In this document: positions 1-11,639 of the stretch, piece after piece | Layout of the letters: each line of letters starts with the position of its first letter | How positions within the stretch are numbered: position 1 is the stretch's first letter | DNA from: Cannabis sativa | Lineage: Eukaryota > Streptophyta > Magnoliopsida > Rosales > Cannabaceae | Reading direction: 5' to 3' | Assembly: GCF_029168945.1 (NCBI RefSeq) | Contig: NW_026870043.1 | Span: forward strand, 9,058,501 to 9,122,500 | Length of the DNA stretch: 64,000 nucleotides | The notes under the pieces: model-generated | Seen by the model: only the letters and a program-made list of their open reading frames with translations | Databases searched by the model: none | Told to the model about the DNA's origin: nothing | Translations under genes and position numbers: made by a program

Positions 1-920
1 GTAGATCAAGAATTTATTACTAAAATTCACTAACTTATTAATTCTTCGTTGAATCCACACATAGAACTTAGAATTGCACTCTCAGTATATAGAATGCTCT
101 ATATGTTCCACCATATAGACACATCATTAGTTATCCATTGTTATAATCCTAATTTGATCAATGATCCTCTATATGAATGATCTACACTGTAAAGGGATTA
201 GATTACCGTTACACCCTACAATGTATTTAATCCTTAAAACACTTAACCCCGTATAAATGATATTTCAGCTTATGTGAAATGAGATCTCCACCATTTATTT
301 TCGTTTGGTCAAGCTCGAAGGAGATCGTCCTTTACTTACTATTCGCCAGTTAGAAGCTATAAATTCCATGTTTATGTTAGCGCTCCCACTCAATTGCACT
401 ACCGTGTTCCCAAAATGTACGTATCACCCTGACATAAAAGTAGGCGTAACTAACAAATCAAAGAACACGAATAGCCTTTCGAGATTGAGCCTAATCATAA
501 CAGGATTAAGATCATTTGATCTAGGATCAACTAGGCGATATTGACTTGAATAGATATTACGGTAAGTTTAATAAATCTAAGTGAAAATTCAATATCGGTC
601 CCGTCCGATGCATACTCCATGTATCCAACCTGAGCTTTACTTTAACCAATGCTCTGGAAAGAACATAGCACTTCTCCAAATGCAAGTAAACTCTGTTGTA
701 GATTATCATATCAGTAAAACCCTATGTCTGATAAATCTAGGAAACTTTATTCACATAGTCATGTTTACTTTCAATCTGTTGACAGCACAATAAACAGGAT
801 CAAGTATGTGAAAAGGGTCTCAGATGAATTGATACATTATGTACATATAATCATGAAATAAATCATGTGAACCATGCAATATTAAATGTTAATTTTTATC
901 TATATTAATAAGTTAATCTG
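1..920 (-). mobile_element. Copia LTR fragment (long-LTR family, subtype A)
   Basis: The sequence matches the inner and right part of the other subtype-A LTRs in the window (for example 3679-4580 and 30062-30960), including the GCGCTCCCACTCAATTGCA stretch near 383. It begins mid-LTR at the window edge. Near 917-924 it changes abruptly into a different LTR of the same family. Only the end of the LTR that lies next to the polypurine tract is represented, and its terminal 50 or so bases are missing. No coding sequence is present. Confidence 0.85.
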
Positions 921-2281
921 AAAGAAACAATGTGCAAAGACATGAGTTTCCTGAAGCCAACACTTTCTATTTATAGAATGCCATCTAGGTTTAGGTTAGA
1001 ATTGTATGACATTAAAATAGTGAAAAAAATAAATGGTAAAGCCTTTGCATAGTGGGTGACCATATAAGGAAATTGGGCCTCACTTTGCAACTTTCCATTT
1101 TGTTATTTCTCACTCACATTTTCTCAAAAATGCCAATTTTCTAATTTTAACCATTTAAAGGCCAACTCTAATTATTTAATAAGTTAAAAATAATTATTAA
1201 ATAATATTGTCACTTAATATATTTATTAATTTAGACATATAAAGTATCTTAATTAATAAATAAACCTAGAATCTCTTTTCTTTACAATTTCGCCCTTGCT
1301 TAGTGAAAATTCATAAATTAGACATAATGTAACTTTAGAATTATAATTGATTAATCTAAATCAATTAACTGAGTCTTACAAGCAGTATGGTCTCAACTAG
1401 TATGGGGACCATGGGCCTATATTTTCGAGCTTCCAATAAGTCGAACCGAATTTACCAAGTAAATTCCCTAACTTATTAATTCCTTATTGAATCCACATTT
1501 AGAACTTGGAATTGCACTCTCAGTCATATAGAACGCTCTCTATGTTCCACGATATAGATACGTCATTAGTTATCTATTGTTATAATCCTAATTTCATCAA
1601 TGACCCTCTAATAGATGATGTACATTGAATAGGCACTAAGTTACCGTTACACCTTCAATGTATTATATCCTTAAAACACTAAGCTCCGTATAAATGATAT
1701 TTCAGCAAATTGAAATGAGATCTCCACCATTTATCTCTGTTTAGCCAAGCTCGAAGGATATCATCGTTTCACTTCTAAATTCCTATAGAAGTTATAGACT
1801 CTATATTTATGTTAGCGCTCCCACTAAATCATACTATCATGTTCCCAAAATGTACGTATCACCCTGACCCAAAAGTAGGCTTAACTAACAAATCAAAGAA
1901 CATGTATAGTACTCTTGAGATCGAACGTAACCATATCAGGATTAAGATCACTTGATCTAGGATCAACGAGTGATATTGAATTGAATAGATATTACGGTAA
2001 ATTTTAATATATCTAATCAAAGTTCAATATCGGTCCCTTTCGATGTATACTCCATACATCCGATATTGGTAAACTTTACCAATGTCCTGGAAAGGACATA
2101 ACACTTTTCCAAGGTGTAAGAATACCTATTGCTGATTATCATGTCAGTCTAAATCCAGTGAACTGACAAATCAGGGAATAAACTTTCGAACATATAATTA
2201 TGATTATATTCCACTGTGCTGACAACACTATAATCATTAACAAATTCATATATTCTGGACTTAAATAGAATTCATACATTA
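917..2281 (-). mobile_element. Copia element 2, left (3') LTR, first part
   Basis: This is subtype-B LTR sequence, co-linear with 22496-23859. About 360 bases of the outer LTR end are missing because the copy is fused to another LTR at 917-924. A minus-strand TATA box (CTATAAATAG on that strand) lies at 967-976. The LTR stops at 2281, where a Tat element is inserted, and resumes at 15855. Element 2 therefore runs 917-2281, 15855-23979, on the minus strand. Confidence 0.88.
2277..2281. repeat. Target-site duplication CATTA (partner 15850-15854)
   Basis: CATTA directly precedes the TGTTGAC end of the Tat LTR and directly follows its GGGATAACA end at 15849. The unoccupied version of the site is visible in the same window at 23855-23870, where CATTA is followed by TATATATAATC without interruption. 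This proves the insertion boundaries. Confidence 0.95.
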
Positions 2282-2737
2282 TGTTGACTTCGCTTTTAGC
2301 CAACGACAATGAGTCTTTTTGATAAGTGATAAACGATATGTCGTAATAAGAATATGCAGTAAAGCAATAATAAGACACAAAAATTTTATAGAGGTTCAGC
2401 CCCGAGCAGTTCGGTAATAGCCTAATCCTCGTTAGTTTTATTGACTTAAGTATAAGGAAGAAGATTCCTTTTCTTATAGCTCTTACAATAATATCTCTGA
2501 ATATATAATTCTTAGATAGCCTTAGGTTATAGCGTTTCGGCGTACAATTTCTCTGTCCCCTGCCCAGTGAACATTCCTCACTATTTATAGGGCAGGAAGC
2601 TTGAGGAGGAAGAGTTTCCTCTCTCGTTACAATGCGCATAAACAGAAAGATCGTGTGATCAATGCTGAATGCTAGGATCGTGGGCTTGAGGCTGAATACA
2701 CTGATAGTGGGATCGTGTGTATGCCACATCCGCGGAA

Positions 2738-2742
2738 GTTGA
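2738..2742. repeat. Target-site duplication GTTGA (partner 4626-4630)
   Basis: GTTGA flanks the solo LTR on both sides. The right-hand Gypsy 1 LTR shows the empty site as a single GTTGA followed by TCCCTGAG near 15632. Confidence 0.95.
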
Positions 2743-4625
2743 TGTTGGAAATTATTTTACCAGGTTCTTAGATCTACTCACAAGTATGTTGATTAACACC
2801 CTAAATATGAACTTTCTAAAACGATGAAATAAACACATATAAAGTTTAGTAAACCTTACATTGGGTGCAACGGAATATAATGACTCCTTCCATTCAGATA
2901 TCTAGCCCTTGATTCCTTTCTGTTGCAGAGCATTATCAATATCTGAACCTGTCTCTTTCTCTCCTTCTTTAGTGCTGAAACTCCTTCTTGTTGAATGTCT
3001 TTCTTCACGATCTTCCTCACTATGATTGAGGTATCACTTGCTGTGTGTGGGCACTACTCTAATCACTAAGTGGTTCGAAATTTCAAGGAAGAAGAAAGAG
3101 AAGAAGGTGGCGGCTAGGTATAGAGAGAGAAGGCTCAGGTTTTTCTCTGAAGGAAAAAGTAGAAAGTTAAGTGTAAATTTCCTGAAGCCTTCACTATCTA
3201 TTTATATCATTCCACTAGGGTTAGGTTTGAATTATTTGGCATTAAAATAATGAAAATATGAGATGAAAAACCCTATAAAAGTGGCCGGCCCTAAGCAATA
3301 TGGATTTGGGCCTCACTTTTTGCAATTTTGCAGTTTTATCATTTCTGCATCTCATTTTCTCAAAAAACGCTAATTTTCAAATTCAACCATTTAAATGCCA
3401 ATTCTAATTATTTAATAACTATAAATAATTATTAAATAATATTGTCATTTATCATATTTATTAATTGAACCTTACAAATTATCATAATTAACAAATATGC
3501 CCCTAAAAACTCTTTATTTACAATTTCTCCCTTACTTAGTGAAAAATTCAAAAATAGACATAGTCTAATTTGAGAATTATAATTGATTAATCAAAACCAA
3601 TTATATGAGTCTTACAAGCAATATTATCTCAACTAGTGGGGGGACCATGGTTCTATATAACCGAGCTTCCAATAAGCAGATCAAGAATTTATAACCTAAA
3701 TTCGTTGACTTATTAATTCTTCGTTGAATCCACGCATAGAACTTAGAATTGCACTCTCAATATATAGAATGCTCTATATGTTCCACCATATAGACACATC
3801 ATTAGTTATCCATTGTTATAATCCTAATTTGATCAATGATCCTCTATATGAATGATTTACACTGTAAAGGGATTAGGTTATCGTTACACCCTACAATGTA
3901 TTTTATCCTTAAAACACTTAACCCCGTATAAATGATATTTCAGAGTACTCCACCATTTATTTTCGTTTGTTCAAGCTCGAAGGAGATCATCCTTTACTTA
4001 CTATTCGCCAGATAGAAGCTATAGATTCCATGTTTATGTTAGCGCTCCCACTCAATTGCATTGCCGTGTTCCCAAAATGTACGTATCACCCTGACCCAAA
4101 AGTAGGCTTAACTAACAAATCAAAGAACACAAATAACCTCTTGAGATTGAGGCTAATCATAATAGGATTAAGATCATTTGATCTAGGATCAACTAGGCGA
4201 TAATGACTTGAATAGATATTACGGTAAGTTTAATAAATCTAAGTCAAAGTTCAATATCGGTCCCTTCCGATGCATACTCCATGCATCCAACCTGAGCTTT
4301 ACTTTAACCAATGCTCTGGAAAGAACATAGCATTTCTCCAAATGCAAGTAAACTCTGTTGTAGATTATCATATCTGTAAAACCATGTGTCTGATAAATCT
4401 AGGAAACTTTATTCACATAGTCATGTTTACTTTCCAATATGTTGACAACACAATAAATAGGATCAAGTATGTGAAAAGGGTTTCAGATGAATTCATACAT
4501 TATGTACATATAATCATGAAATAAATCATGTCAACCATGCAACATTAAATGTTATTTCTGATCTATATTAATAAGTAAATCTAATTATATTGAAATGAGT
4601 TTTATTTAGAGCATAAAACCCAACA
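2743..4625 (-). mobile_element. Solo copia LTR (subtype A)
   Basis: A 1883-base LTR with TGTTGG and CCCAACA ends and a perfect 5-base duplication, but no internal region. Such solo LTRs form by recombination between the two LTRs of a full element. A minus-strand TATA-like motif lies at 3198-3207. It is inserted in the Gypsy 1 LTR and is therefore younger than that element. Apparent short ORFs inside it have non-ATG starts and follow LTR conservation. Confidence 0.95.
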
Positions 4626-4843
4626 GTTGATCCCTGAGTTATAGGGATTGAGCTGGTTACTCACGATGCGTTTAGTTGAATTCGCTAACTGTTGCTCATT
4701 CTGCACGGCTTGTTGAGTATTCCATTATGGACATGCCAGCGAGGCATCCTGCTCGGCATGTTGATCCGACCAGATGCTCTAAGTAGAGTCCACGTGTCAC
4801 CATTATCGTGATGCCACGTCAGAGTACCAATTTTGGGATAACA

Positions 4844-4856
4844 TTTGCCCCCCAAG
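4844..4856 (-). promoter_or_regulatory. Gypsy 1 polypurine tract
   Basis: On the minus strand the sequence reads CTTGGGGGGCAAA directly against the 3' LTR. A purine run in this position primes plus-strand DNA synthesis in LTR retrotransposons. The same tract, with three more G, is at 42192-42206 beside a related LTR fragment. Confidence 0.9.
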
Positions 4857-5130
4857 TTTGTACTGGACCTCCGAGGTTTCGCATAGACTTATTCCGAGCT
4901 GGCTCTGCCTTTGTAAGGGGACATGTGTCGACCATGACCGTTCGAGACTCGATGTGAAGCTGACTTGGCGTCCCTTCGGTTTTCGGCTAATTAATGCTCT
5001 GACAATTAATATTTTGAAAATTCGATGTGAAGCTGACAGTTGCACTCGATTATTTTGATTTCCCATATTTGCTTTCAAGGTGGGAAGTCGAGGCGTCTAA
5101 GGTTCCTTTACGTATAGTTACCCTTTTGCC

Positions 5131-5138
5131 TATAAATA
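5131..5138 (+). promoter_or_regulatory. TATA box of the antisense gene of Gypsy 1
   Basis: TATAAATA lies at 5131-5138, followed about 30 bases later by pyrimidine-rich sequence suited to a start site (near 5160-5170). From there the leader runs to a consensus donor GTAAGT at 5288 and an acceptor at 5658-5659, so the first intron would lie in the 5' leader. The upstream 280 bases hold a 16-base direct repeat (TCGATGTGAAGCTGAC at 4949-4964 and 5022-5037). That this promoter is used is inference. Confidence 0.6.
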
Positions 5139-5659
5139 CTTGGAGTACTGGCACATTACCTCATTTCATCACCCTTCGTTATTAAGCAAACTTTAGAGCA
5201 AAAAGAGAGAGCTTTCTGGTTTCAAAGTTGTTGAAGAGCTTACAAACGATTTCTGGCTTGCTTGAACGCGGACACTCGAATCTTTGAGTAAGTTTCTGAT
5301 TCCCTTTATGTTTTTCCTTTGCATGCTTATGCTTTGAATGTAACTTCGTTGTAGAAATAACACTGTAGCAAACCCTAGGGTTTGAAACTTCTGCGACTCT
5401 TCTTTTCCATGTTCTTGTGTTAGCTTTCAGCCGTAAGGCTTATTTTAGAACTACATTGCGTCTGTTTTCCATTCTTCTTTTTTCAAGCTTCATGAACTTT
5501 TTTGCCCTAACTCAAGAAAAACTTTCTCGCTTCTTGAGTTCAGACTTTTCCTTGAACATGGTTGTTCTTTAATCTGTTGGGTACTCCTGGTCAGCATATT
5601 TGCTTGTTTTTTCGTTTGATACTCTGTCCAACACTCATCTTGCGTGTTGTCTTTTGTAG

Positions 5660-8466
5660 ATGAACCCAGGTGAGTCTTGGGAGCCCGAGCATCAAATTGA
5701 CCAGGAGCTGCTTCAACTTCTGCACGAAGTCCATCCTCGTCTTTGTGCTAATTCTCCCTCAAAAGAAGGATATTCTTCTGATTCCGTACCCAGCCATAGG
5801 ATGATGGCTCGTACAAAGAAAACTACCCGTCTGGCTGACGCTTCAGACCTCTAGGTGGCTCGGCTTGCCACTCTGCCCAATGCCGAACAGGATTTGGCGG
5901 TCCCAATGGAGGAGGACCGTGAGGGGGACGCCGAAGTCTGGGAGGTTGAGGAGCTGGACAAGGCACGTCTAGGCAGCCCTCTCGCTGCTGAGGAAGAGGA
6001 AGAGATTGAACCCCCTAATTATGGGGAGTACAATGAAGCTTGGCAACCAGTTGATGCTGACGGGGATGTCCTAGTTGAGGGCGTTGATTACGTTAATGAG
6101 AGGCTTGCTGAGGTGGTTCCTCACCAAAGGTACGGTGCCTTGGGGGCCAGGTGGGTGAGTTCTCCGTCCAAGATTTCGGAGGCACACCTTCGCACTCTCG
6201 ACCAACACGGATACCTGGGTGAGCTGGACTACTACATTCCCGCCCACGACAATCATGCCACAAACCCTGATAAGGGGATGTGTGCCTGGTCAGGGGCTCA
6301 CGGCCAGCAAGGGACGCTGATGCCCTTGTACAAGTACTTCCAGGATGTGGCGAACTTCTTCGGCCTCTGCCCGGATCAGATTATTCACAAGGGCATTAAG
6401 TATTTGTCTGCTCTCTTCGTCCTCTACGCTTCCTAGGGATGGGATGCTCCTTATCCCCATGAGGTCGCTTGGTTCTTCGACCTAAAGTCTACCCCCAAGC
6501 AAGGCAGGTCGTGGTATTTTTACTTCTCTCAGCCAGGCTTTAAGTGGTTGAGCGGGACGGACCACAAGGCCATCAGCAAAATAGGGCATTTTGTTGATGA
6601 GTATTTCATGGTGAAAGATCCAAACATCACCCAAACTCGGTTTCAGCAGATTGCGACATATCACCGTCCTCCCCTCACCCTTACTCTTAGGGATAGGGCT
6701 CAAAAGCTTGCCTGGTTACCAGCAGAAGACAGGGATATCACCCAGTTGACCTCCGATGCAAATCTGGTGCAGTACGGGCTTTACCCAGAGGACTTTTCTT
6801 CTGAGTCCGTGATGGGGAAGAAGAGGAAATCTGCTGCTGCCCGGCCTGAACGAACTCATCCGGAGAATGAGTTGATTCAACTGAAGCGTGAAGCTAAGTT
6901 GAAGGGAGGTGCCCGGGCAAGGCCGTATGCTCAGGAGTCCATGAATCCTGAAGATGAAGCCGAGGCTAAGGCTGAGGCTGAGGCTGAGCAGGTGACTCCT
7001 TTGAGGAGGAAGAAGAAACTTCCGGCCACGACCAGGCCCGTTGAACATGCCTTTCGCATAAGGGAGCCCATTTCACCTGTTCGGCCATCTCATCCCTATG
7101 CTGGAATAGGGAAGGTTGTTATGGCTGAGATATCAGGTGATGATGGAATTCTGACTTTCTGGGCGGGTAGTCACTCTACGCTTTACTTCTTTTTCAGCTT
7201 CTTGACTTCCATGCTTTGTATTTTTTGCTGGTTTTTGCTAACCACGCTGTTTTTGTTCTGTGCAGACATGTCTCGGCAGATGATCGACGCTTTAAGGAAG
7301 AGGATGAGCGGAAGCTCTAGCGCCTCCCCTCCGGCCAAGAAGTCTAAGGGCGGAGAGGGGTCTTCAGAGAAGAGGCCTTCTGGAGAGGTTATTGACCTTT
7401 CTAAGGAGCTGAGTACTGCAAATCCTTCCACTCCAAAATCTGCCAAGTCTAAGGAGTCTGGGCCACAAACGTCTGGGTCCGAACTGGTCAGGAGGATCCC
7501 AGAGCGGGTGCAGGCACCAACTCCACCTATGCCCGTGTTGCCTGAGGCTAAGAAGGGCAAGGAGGTGATGGCTCACTACATTAACTGGCTAGTTCCTGAG
7601 GTCGGTGAGCAATTGGCTGGTGCTGACGACTCATCTCTGGATGTGTTGGTGGGCGGAGTCTTAAAGGAGCTTACCAGGGTTAGTCTTTTCTTTTCGACAG
7701 TTCCCTTTTAGCTTTTAATACTTAGCTCCATATGCTGACTATTTCCTTTATGCAGGCCGGTTTGAAGTTGGCTTACACCTATTCCTGAGCTAAATCTGCC
7801 ACTTCCAAGAGTGCGGCTCTGACTGACACCTTGAGGGCAGAGTCGGACTTGGCCAAGAAGGAAGTTGAGGAGGCCAGGGCAGAGACTGCAGCTGTTCATC
7901 ATGAGTTGGGCGAGGCCAACAAGAAGCTGTTTGCCGCCGAGAAGAAGATCACTGTGCTGACAAAGGACCTCGAGGCTGCTGATCGCTTTGAGGAAACCAT
8001 CGAGACCTTATCTGCTGAAGTTGATCGTCTTCAAGATGAGAGGAGTTCTCTATGGCAAGTCCTTCTTCGGCTGAAGGAAGATAAGGACGCTCAGGCGGCC
8101 AAGGCGGACCGTTTGAAGGAGAAGGTCAATACTTTGGAGACTCTCGGCCTTGAGCTCTTCTTTGATTTTTGGAAGGCTAATCCCCACGCCCTTTTCGACT
8201 ACTTGGGCGACACCAAGGACATGTACCTCGAGTACTGCGCGGCCCAAGTTGCCTATTGTGGGAAAGAGGTGGCTGCTTCAACCTCCGGCCAGGCTTCTCC
8301 TGCTCGAACAACAGATCCTCCTGCTCCAGTTGGCTCAGAAGAACCAAACCCAGAGCCTAGGACTCCAGCCGTTTTAACATTGATCTTTTTATCTCTCCTG
8401 TTTATATATATATTATATATGGCCTTAAGGCCTTTCAGACATCAATACTGGCCAAGTGGTCTTTAA
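5660..8466 (+). pseudogene. Antisense extra ORF of the Tat element (gypsy-type transposon protein), spliced, disabled
   Basis: This gene runs opposite to gag-pol, in the 3' part of the element. ATG at 5660 directly follows a splice acceptor (intron 5288-5659). Likely further introns are 7167-7265 (99 bases, in frame) and 7679-7755. Exon 1 encodes an acidic start and then a domain (about 6120-6770) that resembles the plant family annotated as putative gypsy-type transposon (Transposase_28); this match is from memory of the family. The middle is Ser/Pro/Lys rich; the last exon (7756 on) is a long charged coiled coil followed by ELFFDFWKANP. Three in-frame stops (TAG 5852, TAG 6434, TGA 7786) disable it. 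A second copy at 40870-41848 shares the last intron. Its function in the element is unknown. The true stop may be before 8466. Confidence 0.75.
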
Positions 8467-9090
8467 ACTTGGAATTATTTTTCATTTTTTGGACAACGGG
8501 CTGACCGAGCAGCTTTTAATCCCGGTACTATATGCTCTTGTTATCCTAATGAACTTCATTCTCTGTTTATAATTGCAATGCAATTGTAATTGTTTTATGT
8601 TTACCAAATGCTTTGTACATGTATAGGTCCCCCCAAGTGGCCGAGCAGACGTATGACTCTTGGTCACTTGTCTTTTGCAAATATATTGCTTTTATGTTCG
8701 GTGTTTTGGGTTCGACTGAACCTTTTGTACGCACTTTAGGTAAATTATAATCATGCTGATTTTTTCGACTCAATAGAATTGGAAATACTATCTTTATTCT
8801 TTTATTGATCGAAAATGTTTTTGTTACCGTAGTAACTTACATCAGAGCTAGTGATCTAATAGATCTTTTTAGCTTAACATGACATAAAACAAATAAGAAA
8901 CTGTACTTTAAAGTTGTCTACCCGACCTGAGTACTTTTATTTTTGAAGCCTTTGCGTGTAGTCCGCCCAAGAGGTCATTCACTTATAAGCGAATGTTCAA
9001 TAGTACTTTAATGTGGTCTACCAGACCTGAGTACTTTGAAATGGTCTATTTGACCTGAGTACTTTGAAGTGGTCTACCCGACATGAGTAC
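8467..9090. other. Non-coding spacer between antisense gene and pol
   Basis: The 3' ends of two convergent genes meet here: the antisense gene from the left and pol from the right. No ORF is convincing. The sequence is co-linear, in reverse, with 40256-40869 of the second Tat fragment. It contains a short tandem repeat (8903-9086). Poly(A) signals for both transcripts would be expected here but I do not single one out. Confidence 0.7.
8903..9086. repeat. 28-bp minisatellite in the Tat 3' region
   Basis: Units begin GTACTTT and contain GTCTACCCGACCTGA. Three units of exactly 28 bases follow head to tail at 9003-9030, 9031-9058 and 9059-9086. A fourth 28-base unit lies at 8903-8930, separated by 72 unrelated bases. 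The related fragment has only two diverged units, near 40256-40283 and 40360-40390. Confidence 0.88.
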
Positions 9091-10329
9091 TCATTGGTAG
9101 TATTTCCTTAAATGTTCTCCATTCCAGTATCGTGGTACTAGAATGAGTTGCATTTTTTCGTCATACATACACAGTTTGTATGCTCCGGAGTCGAGAACTT
9201 CGACCACCTGATAAGGTCCTTCCCAGTTGGGTCCAAGTACGCCTGACGTGCTGTCTTTGGTGTTTAGGAATACCCTTCTTAGGACCATATCTCCCACGAA
9301 GAATTTCTGAGCTTTCACTTGTTTGTTGAAATACGGGGCTACTTTTTGTTGATAAGCTACCAACTTTAAGTTTGCAGTTGCTCGTTTTTCTTCGATTTCA
9401 TTAAGTGATTCTGCAAGGAGTATGCGATTGGTACCTTGGTTGTACGTCAACCTTCTGTGGTATGGTGGCTCGAGTTCGACGGGCAGCATAGCTTCATAAC
9501 CGTACGCCATTGAGAATGGTGTCTGACCGGTTGCTATTTTTTTGTTGTACGGTATGACCATAGAACTTTGGGGAGTTCTTTCGACCAATTTCCTTATCTT
9601 CAAGTTTCTTCTTTAGTGTGTATTTCAAGGGCTTGTTAACTGATTCAACTTGACAATTTTCTTAGGGATGTGCCACTGCGAAGAAGCTTTTGATGATGCC
9701 ATGGTTCGCGCAAAAATCAGTGAAAGATTGACTGTCGAACTGCTTGCCGTTGTCCGAAACTATTTTGTACGGTAGTCCGAACCGGCATATGATGTTCTTC
9801 ACTATAAAGTCTTGAACCTTCTTTGATGTGATAGTTGCGAGTGGTTCGGCTTCAGTCCACTTAGTAAAGTAGTTGACTGCGACTACTGCATACTGCACTC
9901 CGCCTTTACGTTTAGGTAATTATCCGATTAGGTCAATTCCCCAGATGGCAAAGGGCCACGGACTTTGCATATGTGTAAGCTCGTTGGGCGAAGCTCTTGG
10001 TATCTTTGAAAATTTCTGGCATTTGTCGCACTTCTTGACATAAGCTTTTGAATCTTCAATCATCGTCGGCGAGAAGTAGCCTTGCCTTAGAATTTTCTTT
10101 GATAAGCTCTGTCCGGCTGCATGATTTCCACAGAATCCTCGTGAACTTCATATAGAAGTCGTGCAGCTTCATTTGGTGTGACGCACCTGAGTAATGGCAT
10201 TGAGAGTCCTCTTCTGTACATGATCCTGTCTACGATGATGTACCGTACTGCCTTTCTTCTCATTTTTTGAGCTTCTTTTCGATTATTTGGGAGTTCCCCA
10301 GAGTTGAGATAGGTTGCTATTGGCGTCAT
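9091..10329 (-). pseudogene. Gypsy 1 integrase, broken
   Basis: From high to low coordinates: linker and N-terminal region (10329-10087, ending in a shifted frame); a stretch with the zinc-finger cysteines and KGKGG-like sequence (10086-9899) interrupted by stops; the catalytic core (9898-9662) with FTKWTEAEP and the SDNGKQF motif carrying the second acidic catalytic residue; then the C-terminal region (9603-9091) with MAYGYEAMLPVE, GDMVLRR and NWEGPYQVVEV. It would insert the element DNA into chromosomes. Frame changes near 9650, 9900 and 10085 mean it cannot be made as one protein. Confidence 0.9.
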
Positions 10330-11403
10330 TCAGTTCGAAGATCTGTCGATCATTTCGATTTCTTCCGTGCCGGTGATGCTAGGTTCTTCAAGAAACTGGA
10401 TCAGGACCAGGTTCGCCTTGTCACTTATATTGTTGCTCGCCAATCGGGCTAGCGCATCTGCTGTTGTATTTTCCTCTCTTGGAATCTGCTTGAGGCTATA
10501 GCTTTTGAATTGTGCGAGAAGATCATGTATTTTGCTCAGATATGCTACCATTTTTTCTCCTCGAGCCTCGTATTCGCCAGATACATGATTTACCACTAGC
10601 TGTGAGTCACTGCAGATCTCGATGTGCTCGGCCTTCATCTCATTTGCTAGTTTGAGTCCAGCGATTAGGGCTTCGTATTCGGCCTCGTTGTTGGAGGCTT
10701 TGAATCCGAATTTGACCGCTGCATGTAGGTGTTGCCTCCCAGGCATGGCAAGGGCAATTCCTGTGCCGGATAGCTGATCCGTGACCGATCCATCCACATG
10801 AAGTTTCAAGGTCGGCTTGTTTTCAGTGTTGTTTAGCTGTGTTGTTGGCTCGGGATTGCCTTCTGGGATGCTTTCAGTTTTTCCTGTGCATTCCACCATA
10901 AAGTCGGCCAAGGCTTGGCCTTTCATAGCTATTCGGGGTTGGAAGTTGATTTCGTACTGCCCCAATTCCACCGCCCACTTGAGTAATCGTCGAGAGGCAT
11001 CTGGCTTTTGCAGTATTTGTCGTAGTGGTTGGTCGGTGTACACCCGAACAGGGTGAGCTTGAAAGTAAGGTCTTAGCTTTCTTATTGCTAAGATGAGGCA
11101 GTAGGCGAGCTTTCCTATCAACGGATATCGGTCTTTGGCCTCGATGAGTCTTTTACTGATGTAATAGACTGGATGCTGCTCACGATCTTCTTTTCTGATT
11201 AGTACGACGCTTATGGCATGCTCCGTTAGCGCTAGGTATTTCCCCAGTTCCTCACCGTCCAGAGGTTTAGAGAGGATGGGAGGTTTTGCAAGCTGTGTCT
11301 TTAGGTCTTGAAAAGCTCTTTCACATTCTTCTGTCCATTCGAACTTTTTGTTTCCTCGCAGGATGTTGAAGAATGGGACACATTTATCCGTTGATTTTGA
11401 CAC
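10330..11403 (-). pseudogene. Gypsy 1 RT C-terminal part, RNase H and second RNase H
   Basis: An uninterrupted 357-residue stretch. The first third is the end of RT and the original RNase H (KKFEWTEECERAFQ, VYYISKRL, VYTDQPLR). A connection (ALADFMVECTG) leads into a second, archaeal-like RNase H with LHVDGS, NNEAEYEAL, CSDSQLVV and REENTTADALA motifs, including its acidic active-site residues. Dual RNase H domains are known from Tat elements and are the strongest lineage marker here. It joins integrase in the same frame with one stop. Confidence 0.92.
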
Positions 11404-11639
11404 AAATTTGCTAAGTGTGGCGATTCAACCAGTTAGGCTTTGTACCTCTTTGGTTTTTGTTGGCGAGTTCATATCCAGGAGGGCTTGGATTTTTTCTAGA
11501 TTGGCTTCAATTCCTCGAGCTTTGACGATGAAGCCTAGAAACTTTCCGGAGCTGACTCCGAAGGAGCATTTTAGGGGATTTAGTTTCATGTTGTATTTTC
11601 TGAGAACTTTGAAACATTCGTCCAGGTCGTCTATGTGCC

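Larger units (their letters stand above)
2282..4843 (-). mobile_element. Gypsy 1 left (3') LTR, interrupted by a solo copia LTR
   Basis: Begins TGTTGACTTCGC and ends GGGATAACA. The 2562-base span minus the nested 1883-base LTR and one 5-base duplication leaves 674 bases, exactly the length of the right LTR. A minus-strand TATA motif (CTATAAATAG on that strand) lies near 2580-2590 and would start the element transcript inside the LTR. Confidence 0.93.

Noticed and set aside
305..544. ORF of 79 codons seen again at 3967-4203, 30367-30606 and 61722-61961
   Set aside because: It lies within LTRs, starts at a TTG or GTG type codon, runs antisense to the element and is conserved only as far as the LTR DNA is.
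2139..2729. 196-codon ORF on the minus strand and a similar one at 15126-15623
   Set aside because: It spans LTR and, in the first case, the joint with copia LTR; the repeated part is just the Tat LTR read on one strand.
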